Part shown: positions 54,672 to 63,987 of the stretch, in pieces | Position numbering within the stretch: the stretch's first letter is position 1 | How the letters are laid out: each line of letters starts with the position of its first letter | Source: Actinomyces massiliensis 4401292 | GTDB lineage: Bacteria > Actinomycetota > Actinomycetes > Actinomycetales > Actinomycetaceae | DNA: 64,000 bases | Assembly: GCF_000269805.1 (NCBI RefSeq) | Contig: NZ_JH711482.1 | Span: 34,146 to 98,145, forward strand | Direction of reading: 5' to 3' | Made by a program: the position numbers and the translations under genes | Notes under the pieces: model-generated | What the model was told of the DNA's origin: nothing | Database searches by the model: none | The model's input: only the letters and a program-made list of their open reading frames with translations

Positions 54672-55868
54672 CTACTCCTCGGTGTCGCAGGCCAGCCGGC
54701 CCACGATGACGGCCATGTGAAGCATAAGACCATCACGGGGATCGGTGGCGTCCCACCCGACCTGCTCGGTGACGCGCCCCAGGCGGTAGCGGACGGTGTT
54801 GGCGTGCACGAACAGGGTGCGGGCGGTTGCCTCGAGACTCCCGCCCAGCGCCAGGTAGGTGGCCACCGTCTCCTCGAAGGGCGAGCCCATGGCGCGCAGG
54901 GGCTGGCCCACCAGAGTGCAGATCTGCTCGGCCGCGAGCTCGTCGCCTGACAGGAGCCGTTCGGGCAGCAGCTCGTCGGCATGAACGGGGTTGGGCGCCT
55001 CGGCCCAGCCGGGCAGCGCCCGCAGCCCGGCCAGCGCCGAGCGCAAGGAGCGCCCGGCCTGGGCGATGCCGGCCACGACGGGACCCACAACGGCGGCGCC
55101 GTCGAGCTTGCCAGCCACGTCGAGAGCCACCTTGTCGATGGCCTGCTCGGGATTCTGCTCCTTGTCCTTCAGCGGACGTGCGCCCGGCGTCGTGGGGGGA
55201 CCGCCCAGGATCACGATGACGGAGTCTCCTCGTACGGAGACCAGGCTGTCGGTGGTGATCTGGCGGCAGGTGTGCCGCAGATGCGAGCTGGCCATGGCGT
55301 CCAGGCTGGTACGGGCGGCGATGGTCACTACTGGCCCGGTGCCGCGCCAGCCCGCGGTGCCTGCTCGGCTGGCGGCGTCGGAGGGGGAGTCGTGGAGCAT
55401 GGCGTCCACGGCGACGGATTCCAGGCGCGCGTCCCAGGCTCCGCGGGCCTCAGCCGCGTGCGCATAGACCTCTGCGGCGGCGAAGCCCACATCGCGGCCG
55501 AAGGTGAGCACCAGGATGCGCACGGTGTCATGGTCCTCGGCGGGGACCACCTGGGGGGCCTCATCGACGACGACGTCCAGTACGGTGCGCACCAGGGCCA
55601 GGGTCTGTTCCAGGGTGATGGTGCCGGTCAATGCGGCGGGTGCCACGTTGAAGATCCGTGAGGGCGTCGTGGCCATGCTCGGGGTCTCGACGGAGTCCAC
55701 GAACATGGTCACGCCCAGTCGCGCCACAGACTCGATCTGTCGCCTGGGCACCTCGGGCAGTGTGCGGTACCAGGGGTGCGCGGCACTGATGCGATCAAGC
55801 GAGTGCTCGATGATCGTGTTCTGCGCCTGCCTCAGGGAAGCCACCGCAGGGGTGCTGAGCTCGTCCAT
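54672..55868 (-). CDS. PucR/CdaR-type regulator, probably FasR
   Basis: A 398-residue regulator whose C-terminus is the PucR-type helix-turn-helix: [20 protein letters not shown] (about 345-364) then [20 protein letters not shown]. The central part (about 100-300) is a GGDEF-like CdaR fold with [14 protein letters not shown]. In Streptomyces the gene in this position, fasR, activates the fatty acid operon; the location before acpP-fabF on the same strand supports that role. ATG 55868 follows TACCAT by 7 nt. The 218 nt between it and acpP hold the acpP promoter. Confidence 0.78.
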   Translation of the reverse strand: MDELSTPAVASLRQAQNTIIEHSLDRISAAHPWYRTLPEVPRRQIESVARLGVTMFVDSVETPSMATTPSRIFNVAPAALTGTITLEQTLALVRTVLDVVVDEAPQVVPAEDHDTVRILVLTFGRDVGFAAAEVYAHAAEARGAWDARLESVAVDAMLHDSPSDAASRAGTAGWRGTGPVVTIAARTSLDAMASSHLRHTCRQITTDSLVSVRGDSVIVILGGPPTTPGARPLKDKEQNPEQAIDKVALDVAGKLDGAAVVGPVVAGIAQAGRSLRSALAGLRALPGWAEAPNPVHADELLPERLLSGDELAAEQICTLVGQPLRAMGSPFEETVATYLALGGSLEATARTLFVHANTVRYRLGRVTEQVGWDATDPRDGLMLHMAVIVGRLACDTEE

Positions 55869-56162
55869 ACTGCGGATGGTACAGAGCGCTTTCAATGCAG
55901 GCAGGATTTATCGCCCGGCACTGGGCGCAGGTGCTCTTCCGGGGGCGGCGGCGATGGGCCTCGGAGTCCCGGACCGGAGGAACGAGGAACACAGTGCCCG
56001 CGAATCGATGACGACAACCCGTCTTCTCGGGCTCCGGCGAGTAGTGTTAGCTACGGCACGAGCACGCGGTGGTCCTCCCGCCAGCGCCCGGCCGATCCGG
56101 TTAGTGATCATCAGTGGCCGGTAGTGATGATGGACGGCGAACCCGCCGAGGCAGGAGCAAAG

Positions 56163-57668
56163 ATGACGCCAGCCACCCGTACTGAGGAAGATCTTCTCGG
56201 GGCACGCGAGGTCCCGCTCGAGGCCTACTGGGGCATCCATACGCTGCGGGCCACGGAGAACTACCGCATGTCCGCAACGGTCGTCGGCGACGAGCCGGCC
56301 TTCGTGCGCGGCATGGTCCAGGTCAAGAAGGCGTCGGCCCTGGCCAACCGCGAGCTGGGCACCCTCACACCCGAGGTCGCCGACGCGATTGTGTGGGCGT
56401 GCGATCAGATCTTGGAGGTGGGCCGCTGCCTCGACCAGTTCCCGATTGACGTCTTCCAGGGCGGGGCGGGAACAAGCGTCAACATGAACACCAATGAGGT
56501 GGTGGCCAATCTCGCCCTGGAGCATCTGGGGTACGCCAAGGGTCGCTACGACGTCGTCCATCCCAATGACCACGTCAACAAGTCTCAGTCGACCAACGAC
56601 GCCTATCCCACGGGCTTCCGCCTGGGCCTGTACGCGGCGGTCCAGAGCCTGGAGGCCGAGCTGTGCGAGCTTATCGATGCCTTCCTGGGCAAGTCCCGTC
56701 AATTCGCCGATGTGCTCAAGATGGGGCGCACGCAGCTCCAGGACGCCGTTCCCATGAGCCTGGGCCAGGAGTTCCAGGCGTTCGCCGTGCTTCTGGATGA
56801 GGAGGTCGAGCGTCTCATCCACAACTCGGACCTGCTTCTGGAGGTCAATCTCGGGGCCACCGCCATCGGCACCGGGCTCAACACTCCGCCCGGATATCAG
56901 GAGGCGGCGGTGCGTCATCTGCGCGAGCTCACCGGTCTGGACATCAAAGGGGCGTCCAACCTGCTCGAGGCCACCAGCGACACCGGCGCCTATGTCTCCA
57001 TGCATGCGGCGATCAAGCGTCTGGCGGTCAAGCTCTCCAAGATCTGCAATGATCTGCGACTGCTGTCGTCGGGCCCGCGCGCGGGGCTGGGGGAGATCCG
57101 TCTGCCTGAGCGCGCGGCGGGCTCCTCGATCATGCCCGCCAAGGTCAATCCTGTGATCCCCGAAGTCGTCAACCAGGTCTGCTTCAAGGTCATCGGCAAT
57201 GACGTGGCGCTGACCTTCGCCGCGGAGGCCGGTCAGCTCCAGCTCAACGTCATGGAGCCGGTCATCGGGCAGACCGCATTCGAGTCGATCAGCCTCCTGC
57301 GCAATGCCATGAGGACTCTGCGCGAGCTGTGCGTGATCGGTATCGAGGCCAATGAGGAGGTCTGCCGCCACAACGTGCTGAGCTCCATCGGCATCGTCAC
57401 CTACCTCAATGAGGTGATCGGTCATCACAATGGCGACCTGGTGGGACGCGAGTGCGCCCGCTCGGGGCGCGATGTGCGCGAGGTGGTCCTGGAGATGGGG
57501 CTGCTCGACGAGGCCGTTCTCGATGAGCTGCTCAGCGTGGAGAATCTGCTGCGGCCCCGCTATCGGGATATGAGCCGCTACTCGGGGGCCGACCTGCCGG
57601 TACCGGTGGAAGCAGGAGTCGAGGCGAGCCGCGACTCCGAAGGCTCCCGAGAGTCTTTGGAGCGGTAG
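56163..57668 (+). CDS. aspA: Aspartate ammonia-lyase
   Basis: Interconverts aspartate and fumarate plus ammonia. The 501-residue member of the fumarase/aspartase superfamily has [20 protein letters not shown] (about 101-120), [14 protein letters not shown] (about 135-148), [17 protein letters not shown] and the signature loop [20 protein letters not shown] (about 321-340), whose aspartase form ([10 protein letters not shown]) distinguishes it from fumarase. A Ser/Glu-rich tail of about 20 residues follows. AGGAGCAAAG precedes ATG 56163. The gene is divergent from the FasR-like gene, 294 nt apart, where I see no other feature. Confidence 0.9.
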   Translation: MTPATRTEEDLLGAREVPLEAYWGIHTLRATENYRMSATVVGDEPAFVRGMVQVKKASALANRELGTLTPEVADAIVWACDQILEVGRCLDQFPIDVFQGGAGTSVNMNTNEVVANLALEHLGYAKGRYDVVHPNDHVNKSQSTNDAYPTGFRLGLYAAVQSLEAELCELIDAFLGKSRQFADVLKMGRTQLQDAVPMSLGQEFQAFAVLLDEEVERLIHNSDLLLEVNLGATAIGTGLNTPPGYQEAAVRHLRELTGLDIKGASNLLEATSDTGAYVSMHAAIKRLAVKLSKICNDLRLLSSGPRAGLGEIRLPERAAGSSIMPAKVNPVIPEVVNQVCFKVIGNDVALTFAAEAGQLQLNVMEPVIGQTAFESISLLRNAMRTLRELCVIGIEANEEVCRHNVLSSIGIVTYLNEVIGHHNGDLVGRECARSGRDVREVVLEMGLLDEAVLDELLSVENLLRPRYRDMSRYSGADLPVPVEAGVEASRDSEGSRESLER

Positions 57669-57696
57669 GGGCAAACAGTAGAGACACGGCGACGGC

Positions 57697-57741
57697 AGCG
57701 GGCCCGGGTCCTCCCGACGAGGCGGAGGAGCCGGGCCCGCT
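57697..57741. terminator. Bidirectional terminator between aspA and aceE
   Basis: An 18-bp stem with one mismatch (57697-57714 with 57724-57741) around CGACGAGGC lies between the converging genes, 25-28 nt from each stop codon. Confidence 0.7.
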
Positions 57742-57765
57742 AACGTGTGATCTGCGTGATCCTGC

Positions 57766-60519
57766 TCAGGAATCGCCGCCCTGGGCGCCGGAGACTCCGG
57801 CGTTCACATTGCCCAGGTCGTAGCGGTCGACGGCGTGCTGCAGTACTGCGCGGCTCAGCCTGCCGTCGTCGGCGAGGGCCTGGAGCGCCTTGACGACGAC
57901 GGAATGCGCGTCGATGAGGTAGTGACGGCGGGCCGCGGCCCGGGTGTCGGAGAATCCGAATCCGTCTGCGCCAAGCACGTGGTAACTGCCGGGGATCCAT
58001 GGCCGGATGAGGTCGGGCACCGCATGGTCGTAGTCGCTGGTGGCGACGAACGGACCCTGTGCGCTCGCGAGCTTGTTCTCGAGGTAGGGAGTGCGGCGGG
58101 GGGCGGAGGGGTTGAGGAAGTTCTGCTTCTCAGCTGCGAGAGCCTCGCGGCGCAGCTCACCCCAGGAGGTCACCGACCAGACCGAGGCGCGCACGCCCCA
58201 GTCCTGAACCAGGATGCGGCGGGCCTCCAGGACCCATGGCACGCCGACGCCGGAGGCGAGCAGCTGGACCTCGGGCCCGTCGCTCTCGGGGGCGTCGGCG
58301 ATCTTGTGGATGCCCTTGATGATGCCCTCGATATCGACGTCGGCCGGTTCGGCCGGCTGGACCATGGGCTCGTTGTACACCGTGAGGTAGTACATGAGGT
58401 TGCGGTCGCGGCCCGAGTCCGGTCCGTACCAGCGCTCCAGGGCGTCACGCACGATATGGCGGATCTCATAGGCGTAGGCCGGGTCGTAGGAGGCGAAGGC
58501 GTCGTTGGTCCAGGAGATGAGCGGGGAGTGCCCGTCCATGTGCTGGGTGCCCTCGCCGGTCAGGGTTGTGCGGCCGGCGGTGGCGCCGATGACGAAGCCG
58601 CGCGCGAGCTGGTCGCCGGCGGCCCAGAACTGGTCGCCGGTGCGCTGGAAGCCGAACATCGAGTAGAAGATGTAGACCGGGATCATGGGTTGGCCGTGGG
58701 TGGCGTAGCTCGTGCCCGCGACTTGGAACAGTGCGGCGGAGCCGGCCTCGTTGATGCCGGTGTGCATGAGCTGACCGGAGTCGGACTCGCGGTAGGACAG
58801 CATCATGTCGGCGTCCACCGGCGTGTAGTTCTGGCCCTGGGTGTTGAAGATCTTCTTGGTGGGGAAGAGCGACTCCAGGCCGAAGGTGCGCGACTCGTCG
58901 GGGATGATCGGCACAATGCGCCGTCCGATGCCCTTGTCCTTGATGAGCTCCTTGAGCAGGCGCACGAAGGCCATGGTCGAGGCGACCTCCTGCTTGCCGG
59001 AGCCGCTCTTGAGGATGTTGTAGGTCTTGTCCCCCGGGAGTTCGAGCTGATTGCCGTCGTCTCGGCGCTCGGGCAGGAACCCGCCGAGCTGCTTGCGGCG
59101 CTCGAGCATGTAGAGCAGCGCCGGGTCCTCCGGGTCGGGGCGGTAGTAGGGGGGCTTGTAGGGGTCGGCCTCGATCTGGGCGTCCGTGATCGGGATGTGC
59201 AGGCGGTCCCGCAGGCCCTTGAGGTCGTCGGCCTTGAGCTTCTTCATCTGGTGGGTCGCGTTGCGGCCTGCGAAGTGGGATCCCAGGAGGTAGCCCTTGA
59301 CCGTGTGGGCCAGGATGACGATGGGCTGGCCCTTGTGCTCGGCGGCCGCCTTGTAGGCGGCGTACATCTTGCGGTAGTCGTTGCCTCCGCGCTGCAGGGC
59401 CCAGATCTCCTCATCGGTCCAGTCCTTGACGAGCTCTGCCGTGCGCGGGTCGCGTCCGAAGAAGTGCTCGCGCACATAGGCGCCGTCGTTGGCCTTGAAG
59501 GTCTGATAGTCCCCGTCGAGGGTCTCCATCATGAGGTGCTCCAGGGCGTGGTCCTTGTCAGCGGCCAGCAGCTGGTCCCAGCCACGGCCCCAGATCACCT
59601 TGATGACGTTCCAGCCTGCGCCCTTGAAGAAGGCCTCGAGCTCCTGAATGATCTTGCCGTTGCCTCGCACTGGGCCGTCGAGGCGCTGCAGGTTGCAGTT
59701 GATGACGAAGGTGAGGTTGTCCAGCTGTTGGGAGGCCGCCAGCTGGAGCATGCCGCGGGATTCGGGCTCATCCATCTCGCCGTCGCCCAGGAAGGCCCAC
59801 GTGCGCTGCGCGGAGGTGTCCTTGATGCCCGCGCCGGCGAGGTACTTGTCGAACCATGCCTGGTAGATCGCCTCGGCGGGACCCAGGCCCATGGAGACGG
59901 TGGGGTACTCCCAGAAGTCCTCCATGCGGCGGGGATGGGGGTAGGAGGGCAGGCCGCGCCCGCCCGCGGGGCGGGACTCCTCCTGGCGGAAGCCGTCCAG
60001 ATCGGCCTCGCTCAGGCGGCCCTCGAGGAAGGCGCGGGCGTAATTGCCGGGGGAGGCGTGCCCCTGGAAGAAGACGTGGTCGCCGCCGCCGGGGTGGTCC
60101 TTGCCACGGAAGAAGTGGTTGAAGCCGACCTCGTAGAGGGTGGCGGTCGAGGCGTAGGAGGAGATGTGCCCGCCCACGCCGACGCCGGGCCGCTGGGCGC
60201 GCGTGACCATGACGGCGGCGTTCCAGCGCAGCCAGCGGCGGTAGGTGCGCTCGGCGTCCTCGTCGCCGGGGAAGTAGGGCTCGTCCTCGACCGTGATCGT
60301 GTTGACGTAGGGGGTGGTGGTCTGAGCCGGGAGGCTGACGTTCTTCTTACGGGCCTCGGCCAGCATCGACAGGAGGATGTAGCGGGCGCGCGGGCCCCCC
60401 TTGTCCTGGATGAGGGCCTCGAGGGACTCGAGCCACTCCCTGGTCTCCTCGGGGTCGTTGTCGGCGACCTTGGTCAGGAGGCCGTCGATCAGCGGCGTGG
60501 CGTCACTGGTGGGGCTCAC
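57766..60519 (-). CDS. aceE: Pyruvate dehydrogenase E1, homodimeric type
   Basis: Decarboxylates pyruvate with thiamine diphosphate and passes the acetyl group to lipoyl E2. The 917-residue length is normal for AceE. Visible parts are [38 protein letters not shown] (about 117-136), the TPP motif [16 protein letters not shown] (about 239-254) ending in NCNLQRLDG, and the C-terminal [18 protein letters not shown]. Genes for E2 and E3 are not adjacent, as is typical in this phylum. GTG 60519 has GAGGATTCC upstream. Confidence 0.96.
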   Translation of the reverse strand: MSPTSDATPLIDGLLTKVADNDPEETREWLESLEALIQDKGGPRARYILLSMLAEARKKNVSLPAQTTTPYVNTITVEDEPYFPGDEDAERTYRRWLRWNAAVMVTRAQRPGVGVGGHISSYASTATLYEVGFNHFFRGKDHPGGGDHVFFQGHASPGNYARAFLEGRLSEADLDGFRQEESRPAGGRGLPSYPHPRRMEDFWEYPTVSMGLGPAEAIYQAWFDKYLAGAGIKDTSAQRTWAFLGDGEMDEPESRGMLQLAASQQLDNLTFVINCNLQRLDGPVRGNGKIIQELEAFFKGAGWNVIKVIWGRGWDQLLAADKDHALEHLMMETLDGDYQTFKANDGAYVREHFFGRDPRTAELVKDWTDEEIWALQRGGNDYRKMYAAYKAAAEHKGQPIVILAHTVKGYLLGSHFAGRNATHQMKKLKADDLKGLRDRLHIPITDAQIEADPYKPPYYRPDPEDPALLYMLERRKQLGGFLPERRDDGNQLELPGDKTYNILKSGSGKQEVASTMAFVRLLKELIKDKGIGRRIVPIIPDESRTFGLESLFPTKKIFNTQGQNYTPVDADMMLSYRESDSGQLMHTGINEAGSAALFQVAGTSYATHGQPMIPVYIFYSMFGFQRTGDQFWAAGDQLARGFVIGATAGRTTLTGEGTQHMDGHSPLISWTNDAFASYDPAYAYEIRHIVRDALERWYGPDSGRDRNLMYYLTVYNEPMVQPAEPADVDIEGIIKGIHKIADAPESDGPEVQLLASGVGVPWVLEARRILVQDWGVRASVWSVTSWGELRREALAAEKQNFLNPSAPRRTPYLENKLASAQGPFVATSDYDHAVPDLIRPWIPGSYHVLGADGFGFSDTRAAARRHYLIDAHSVVVKALQALADDGRLSRAVLQHAVDRYDLGNVNAGVSGAQGGDS

Positions 60520-60896
60520 GGAATCCTCTTTCCTCGCGTCTGTGCGGTGGGGGCGGCAGTCCGACGGCTGACGGCTCGACTCGTGGTGGGTGGGCCGTCG
60601 GGGCCGCCGGGCACATGCCGGGTCCGCCTGGGACTGACAGTGTTAAATCTAGGGCCTCCCGGTGGCAACGACCGCCCCTCAGGAGGAAGAAAGTCCTAAC
60701 TCACGTGTGATGTGAGGCACGTGATGGGTGAGAGTGTGCGGAAGAAGGCGCTTCGCCGCCCATTGTGCCGGGAGTCCGATGAGTTGCACATGCGTGTTCG
60801 CTTGCGCATCCGGGCCTTCGTGCGATGGGCTAGTCCTCGCGGCCTCGACGTCGGGGTCTGAGAAGGGGCGCATGCCCAAGAAGGGAGTAGACCACA
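60520..60896. other. Divergent intergenic region, aceE / DUF3052 gene
   Basis: No gene is visible in 377 nt. On the minus strand TAGATT near 60653-60648 could be an aceE -10. Two CACGTG sites (about 60703 and 60718) sit in the imperfect direct repeat around 60700-60735, and CTCAC-N7-GTGAG overlaps them; these may be regulator sites, unproven. Confidence 0.3.
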
Positions 60897-61301
60897 GTGA
60901 CGCGCACAGCGGGCGGGGCCTTCGGCTTCGCCTCGGGCCTCATCATCCAGGAGTTCGGCTATGACGAGGACGTCGATGAGGCGCTTCGTCAGGCCGTGGA
61001 GACCGAGACCGGGACCGGGCTCGTCGATGAGGACTATGAGGACGTAGCCGACTCCGCGCTCATCTGGTGGCGTCATGATGACGGCGATGTGGATGACCTG
61101 ACTGACCTGCTCGTGGATGCGCAGGCCAACCTCGACGGTGATGGTCTGCTGTGGGTGCTGACCCCCAAGGCGCGCACCACCGGAGCGGTTCCCACCTCCG
61201 AGATCGAAGAAGCCGCGGAGACCGCCGGCATGCATGCGACGTCGGCGGCGTCGATGGGGAAGCATTGGAGCGGCATCCGCATCTCCAGCCGTCGTCGCTG
61301 A
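60897..61301 (+). CDS. DUF3052 family protein
   Basis: An acidic 134-residue protein of unknown function. Conserved-looking parts are LIIQEFGYDEDVDEALRQAV (about 15-34), DSALIWWRHDDGDVDDLTDL (about 52-71), LWVLTPKART (about 84-93) and SAASMGKHWSGIRI (about 115-128). The DUF3052 family is actinobacterial and typically found beside aceE, as here. GTG 60897 has GGGAG 9 nt upstream. A terminator follows. Confidence 0.88.
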   Translation: MTRTAGGAFGFASGLIIQEFGYDEDVDEALRQAVETETGTGLVDEDYEDVADSALIWWRHDDGDVDDLTDLLVDAQANLDGDGLLWVLTPKARTTGAVPTSEIEEAAETAGMHATSAASMGKHWSGIRISSRRR

Positions 61302-61325
61302 GCAAACTGCGGGAGGCGGGAAGAC

Positions 61326-61346
61326 GGGCGCCGGCAGTCGGCGCCC
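61326..61346 (+). terminator. Terminator after the DUF3052 gene
   Basis: Perfect 8-bp GC stem GGGCGCCG / CGGCGCCC around GCAGT, 24 nt after the stop codon. Confidence 0.65.
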
Positions 61347-61401
61347 GATCAGCTCGAGAGCGGACCTGGTAGCGTCCCGCTCATGGCCCTGTGCGGGCCG
61401 C

Positions 61402-61474
61402 GGACCTGTAGCTCAGTTGGTAGAGCAATGCGTTTACACCGCATCGGTCGTCGGTTCGAGTCCGGCCGGGTCCA
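61402..61474 (+). tRNA. tRNA-Val (TAC)
   Basis: Cloverleaf with acceptor GGACCTG / CGGGTCC (one G-T pair), D arm GTAGCTCAGTTGGTAGAGC, anticodon loop TTTACAC with TAC at 61435-61437, and T arm CGGTTCGAGTCCG. CCA is not encoded (ACCG follows). It marks the boundary to the lower-GC accessory patch. Confidence 0.95.
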
Positions 61475-61911
61475 CCGTGGGCTGGTGCCTCAATGAGGGG
61501 AGCCTGGACTTCCTGGAGGAGGACCTGAGTGCGGTACGCGCGAGTTCCAGCTTGGCTGGACCTGCAGCGGTCCTGGTCACCAGGGCCTCGGGTACATGGG
61601 TCGTGAGTCCGCATAGCCTTTTACCGCCTGGCCGGCCACGACTGCTGAGCGGTAGCTAAGGTCCTGGGGCTCTATCTACTGAGTGGGATCGCCGGAGCGC
61701 GTAATAAGCAGGCGGTTCGGCCCTGGAGCGGGAAGTTCCCCGAGGCCGAGTCGCCAATGCATGGCCCTATTGTGACTGACGCTGAGGCTTCTAGTGTGAC
61801 TGACGCTGAGGCTTCTAGCGATGAGCAATGTGCCTGCCTGATCCATCTCCGTTCTATGCGGCTCCCCAGTATGCTGCTCAATGATGTCGTGGACCTGCGC
61901 TACTCTGAGCT
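61475..61911. other. Gene-poor region downstream of tRNA-Val
   Basis: No supported gene in 437 nt; the long frames across the tRNA are shadows. Base composition falls towards the right end. It contains the 24-bp tandem duplication at 61771-61818 and, at 61901-61906, a TACTCT hexamer 5 nt before the first possible start codon of the ImmA/IrrE gene. I see no second copy of the tRNA 3' end that would mark an attachment site inside the window. Confidence 0.5.
61771..61818. repeat. Perfect 24-bp tandem duplication
   Basis: Two identical adjacent 24-bp units (61771-61794, 61795-61818), each with GACTGACGCTGAGG, lie about 95-140 bp upstream of the ImmA/IrrE gene. Each could be a regulator site. Confidence 0.85.
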
Positions 61912-63126
61912 GTGAGAGTGGAGGTTCCGGCTACTGATTACTTGAGCGGCCTGCAGGGGGTGAGCGGAGTGACGGTTCGCGTCGAGGTGTCGCCCACCAT
62001 GCTTCGATGGGCGGTCAGTAGAGCGGGATGGGATCATGACACGGCAGTGGGCCGTATTCCGCAATTTGACGACTGGGTGGAACAGAGGGTTCTTCCGACT
62101 CTCAAGCAACTGGAGGAGTTTGCGAAGAAAACCTATACGCCGTTCGGCCATCTCTTTCTGGCAGAGCCACCTAATGAACGGATCCCCATTCCTGACATGA
62201 GAACCCTCGGGGATACCGAGGTTGAGCGCCCTTCGGCCAATCTTTTGGATATCATCTACCTTTGCCAGGATCGTCAAGAGTGGTACAGATCTTATTTAGT
62301 GGATAATGGTGCTGCGGGACTTGGCGTCGTCGGCTCGGCAACCATGAACGAAGAGCCTTATGAGGTGGCGGAGCGGATTCGGAAATTACTGCAGCTTGAT
62401 GAAGAATCTCCTTTGGGGAATTTGAGCCTGCAAGACTCGAGGCGCACTCTGATCGACAGGATCGAGGAGCTGGGTGTGCTTGTCATGGTGAGTGGCATTG
62501 TGGGCAGTAATACCCGGCGCGTCCTTGACCCGCAGGAGTTCAGGGGGTTTGCTTTGGTGGATGCGATGGCTCCCCTCATCTTCGTCAATGCTGCTGACAC
62601 TTTGGGGGCCCAGGTGTTCACCCTGGTCCATGAGCTCTCTCATGTCCTGCTCGGGGAAAGCGCGCTATCTGATACCAGCGGTGTCATGCTCACTGAGAAG
62701 CGAGAGGAGAAGTGGTGCAACAGGGTTGCTGCCGAGGTTCTGGTTCCAGCCTCCTCTCTCGCGGCTCGGTATCAGGGTGATGCTTCGCCGGAGAGGCTGG
62801 AGCGCCTAGCCCGTTTCTATAGTACGAGCACGTTGGTGGTGCTCAACCGTCTCTATGATGCGGGTCTACTGGGGTGGGATGAATTCAGGGGGAAGTACAG
62901 GCAGGAGCGCGAGCGCATCATGGTGCTCCTTGAAGGAAAATCCTCGAAATCCACGGGTGGGAATTACTACAACACCGCGCCCATGAGGCTCGGACGTCAG
63001 TTCGCCAGGGCGATCCTGTCAAGTACTCTCGAAGGGGCCACGTCTTACAGGGAGGCATACGAACTGCTGGGGGTCAGGGGAAATAAGGCGTTCCAAGGGC
63101 TAGCCGAAAAACTGGGAGTGGCCTGA
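61912..63126 (+). CDS. ImmA/IrrE family metallo-endopeptidase with N-terminal XRE-like segment
   Basis: A 404-residue protein. The N-terminal part (VRVEVSPTMLRWAVSRAGWD, then VEQRVLPTLKQLEEFAKKTY and GHLFLAEPP) has the degenerate Cro/C1-type helix-turn-helix look common in this family. The DUF955/ImmA peptidase domain carries the zinc motif LVHELSHVLLG (about 237-247) with the downstream CNRVAAEVLVP acidic ligand region (about 264-276). A helical C-terminus follows. Codon use is less GC-rich than in the neighbours, suggesting transfer. GTG 61912 or 61969 could be the start; the latter follows GGGGGTGAG. It overlaps the next gene (TGATG). Confidence 0.85.
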   Translation: MRVEVPATDYLSGLQGVSGVTVRVEVSPTMLRWAVSRAGWDHDTAVGRIPQFDDWVEQRVLPTLKQLEEFAKKTYTPFGHLFLAEPPNERIPIPDMRTLGDTEVERPSANLLDIIYLCQDRQEWYRSYLVDNGAAGLGVVGSATMNEEPYEVAERIRKLLQLDEESPLGNLSLQDSRRTLIDRIEELGVLVMVSGIVGSNTRRVLDPQEFRGFALVDAMAPLIFVNAADTLGAQVFTLVHELSHVLLGESALSDTSGVMLTEKREEKWCNRVAAEVLVPASSLAARYQGDASPERLERLARFYSTSTLVVLNRLYDAGLLGWDEFRGKYRQERERIMVLLEGKSSKSTGGNYYNTAPMRLGRQFARAILSSTLEGATSYREAYELLGVRGNKAFQGLAEKLGVA

Positions 63127-63611
63127 TGTACGTCGTCGATGCTAACGTCCTGATCGAGGCAAAAAATCGCTACTATGCATTCGATTTGGCTCCAGGGTTC
63201 TGGAAGTGGCTCGAACGCGTGAATGAAGGAGGAGCGGTATGCAGCATCGATCCGATTTTCGAGGAGATCATCAAAGGGGATGATGAGTTGAAAATGTGGG
63301 CAAGAGAGCATCGGAGCTTCTTCTGTCCGATCGGCCAGGGGTCTGTCAAGCACTTCAGTAGGATAACTCAGTGGGCGGTGAGCCAGAATTATTCACCTGC
63401 TGCATTAAGTGCCTTCACGGGAAACGACGCCGATTACCTCATCATTGCGTATGCCTGCGCCTACAACTGCACGGTGGTCACCCATGAGATACCTGCCCCC
63501 AGCGCTCGCAAACGGGTCAAGATCCCTGATGCCTGCAAGGCCATGGGTGTGGATTTCACAGATCCCTTCACCATGCTCAGGAAGAGCGGCGCCCAGCTCA
63601 TCCTGGCTTGA
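63126..63611 (+). CDS. DUF4411 family PIN-like protein
   Basis: A 161-residue protein starting MYVVDANVLIEAKNRYYAFD, the DUF4411 hallmark in which the first Asp is the PIN-domain metal ligand; further acidic candidates are IFEEII (about 45-50), FTGNDADYLIIAYA (about 98-111) and DFTDPFTML. PIN folds are often ribonucleases, and DUF4411 genes frequently follow an ImmA/XRE gene as here. A toxin-like or defence role is therefore reasonable but unproven. The ATG overlaps the preceding stop by one base, so production is coupled. Confidence 0.85.
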   Translation: MYVVDANVLIEAKNRYYAFDLAPGFWKWLERVNEGGAVCSIDPIFEEIIKGDDELKMWAREHRSFFCPIGQGSVKHFSRITQWAVSQNYSPAALSAFTGNDADYLIIAYACAYNCTVVTHEIPAPSARKRVKIPDACKAMGVDFTDPFTMLRKSGAQLILA

Positions 63612-63623
63612 TACGCGTGCGGG

Positions 63624-63651
63624 TTGACAGGGTAGTGCCTCTCTATATGGT
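63624..63651 (+). promoter_or_regulatory. Near-consensus promoter after the DUF4411 gene
   Basis: TTGACA (63624-63629) and TATGGT (63646-63651) are 16 bp apart, one of the best promoter matches in the window. Transcription would start near 63658, just before the hairpin at 63662, and not before any intact gene. Confidence 0.55.
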
Positions 63652-63661
63652 GTGTTAAGCA

Positions 63662-63714
63662 GCAGCGGTCCTGGCTTCCACGCCCGGCATCGGGCCCAGG
63701 ACCGCTGCAGTATT
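63662..63714 (+). terminator. Large hairpin with T-tract (terminator or small RNA body)
   Basis: GCAGCGGTCCTGG (63662-63674) pairs perfectly with CCAGGACCGCTGC (63696-63708). An inner 5-bp stem GCCCG-GCAT-CGGGC (63682-63695) is stacked on it, with a 7-nt bulge on the left arm, and AGTATTTTTG follows. It is a complete intrinsic terminator for the ImmA-DUF4411 operon, and, with the promoter just upstream, could also be a free RNA of about 60 nt. Confidence 0.65.
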
Positions 63715-63715
63715 T

Positions 63716-63987
63716 TTGCCGAAACCTGGGCAAGACCTTCACCATCGGGGTCCAATTGCTCTCATGCGTCGGCCTGGCGCCGGTGACCAGAAGGTCGGGG
63801 GCTTTGATCGAGGGCGAGCACGTCTCCCACGCCGGCAACAAGAGACTCAAAAAAGCTATGTTCCTGCCTGCCTTCGCCTTGCTCAGATCCGCCCCCTCTC
63901 CAGGGCCCATTACTGGTACAAACGCGACCAGGGCAAGCGCCGCACCAAGCCGTCATCGCCCTGAGCACCCCACCCCCAGCACACTAA
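63716..63987 (+). pseudogene. Remnant of an IS110-type transposase C-terminus
   Basis: Pieces in three frames match the IS110 C-terminal pattern: QLLSCVGLAPVTRRSG (about 63750-63798), EHVSHAGNKRLKKAMFLPAF (about 63810-63875), SRAHYWYKRDQGKRRTK (about 63895-63950) and QAVIALS near 63945-63970. At least two frameshifts, one inside a C-run near 63890, separate them, and the N-terminal half is missing. It is a decayed element, not a functional transposase. Confidence 0.7.

Noticed and set aside
57835-60699. 954-codon plus-strand frame over aceE
   Set aside because: Antisense shadow of a long high-GC gene; its Val/Gly/Leu/Glu-rich composition is that expected from reversed codons.
61381-61614. 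Minus-strand open frame across tRNA-Val (ends RSAARTGP)
   Set aside because: It is the antisense reading of the tRNA; such frames are common artefacts and there is no ribosome site.
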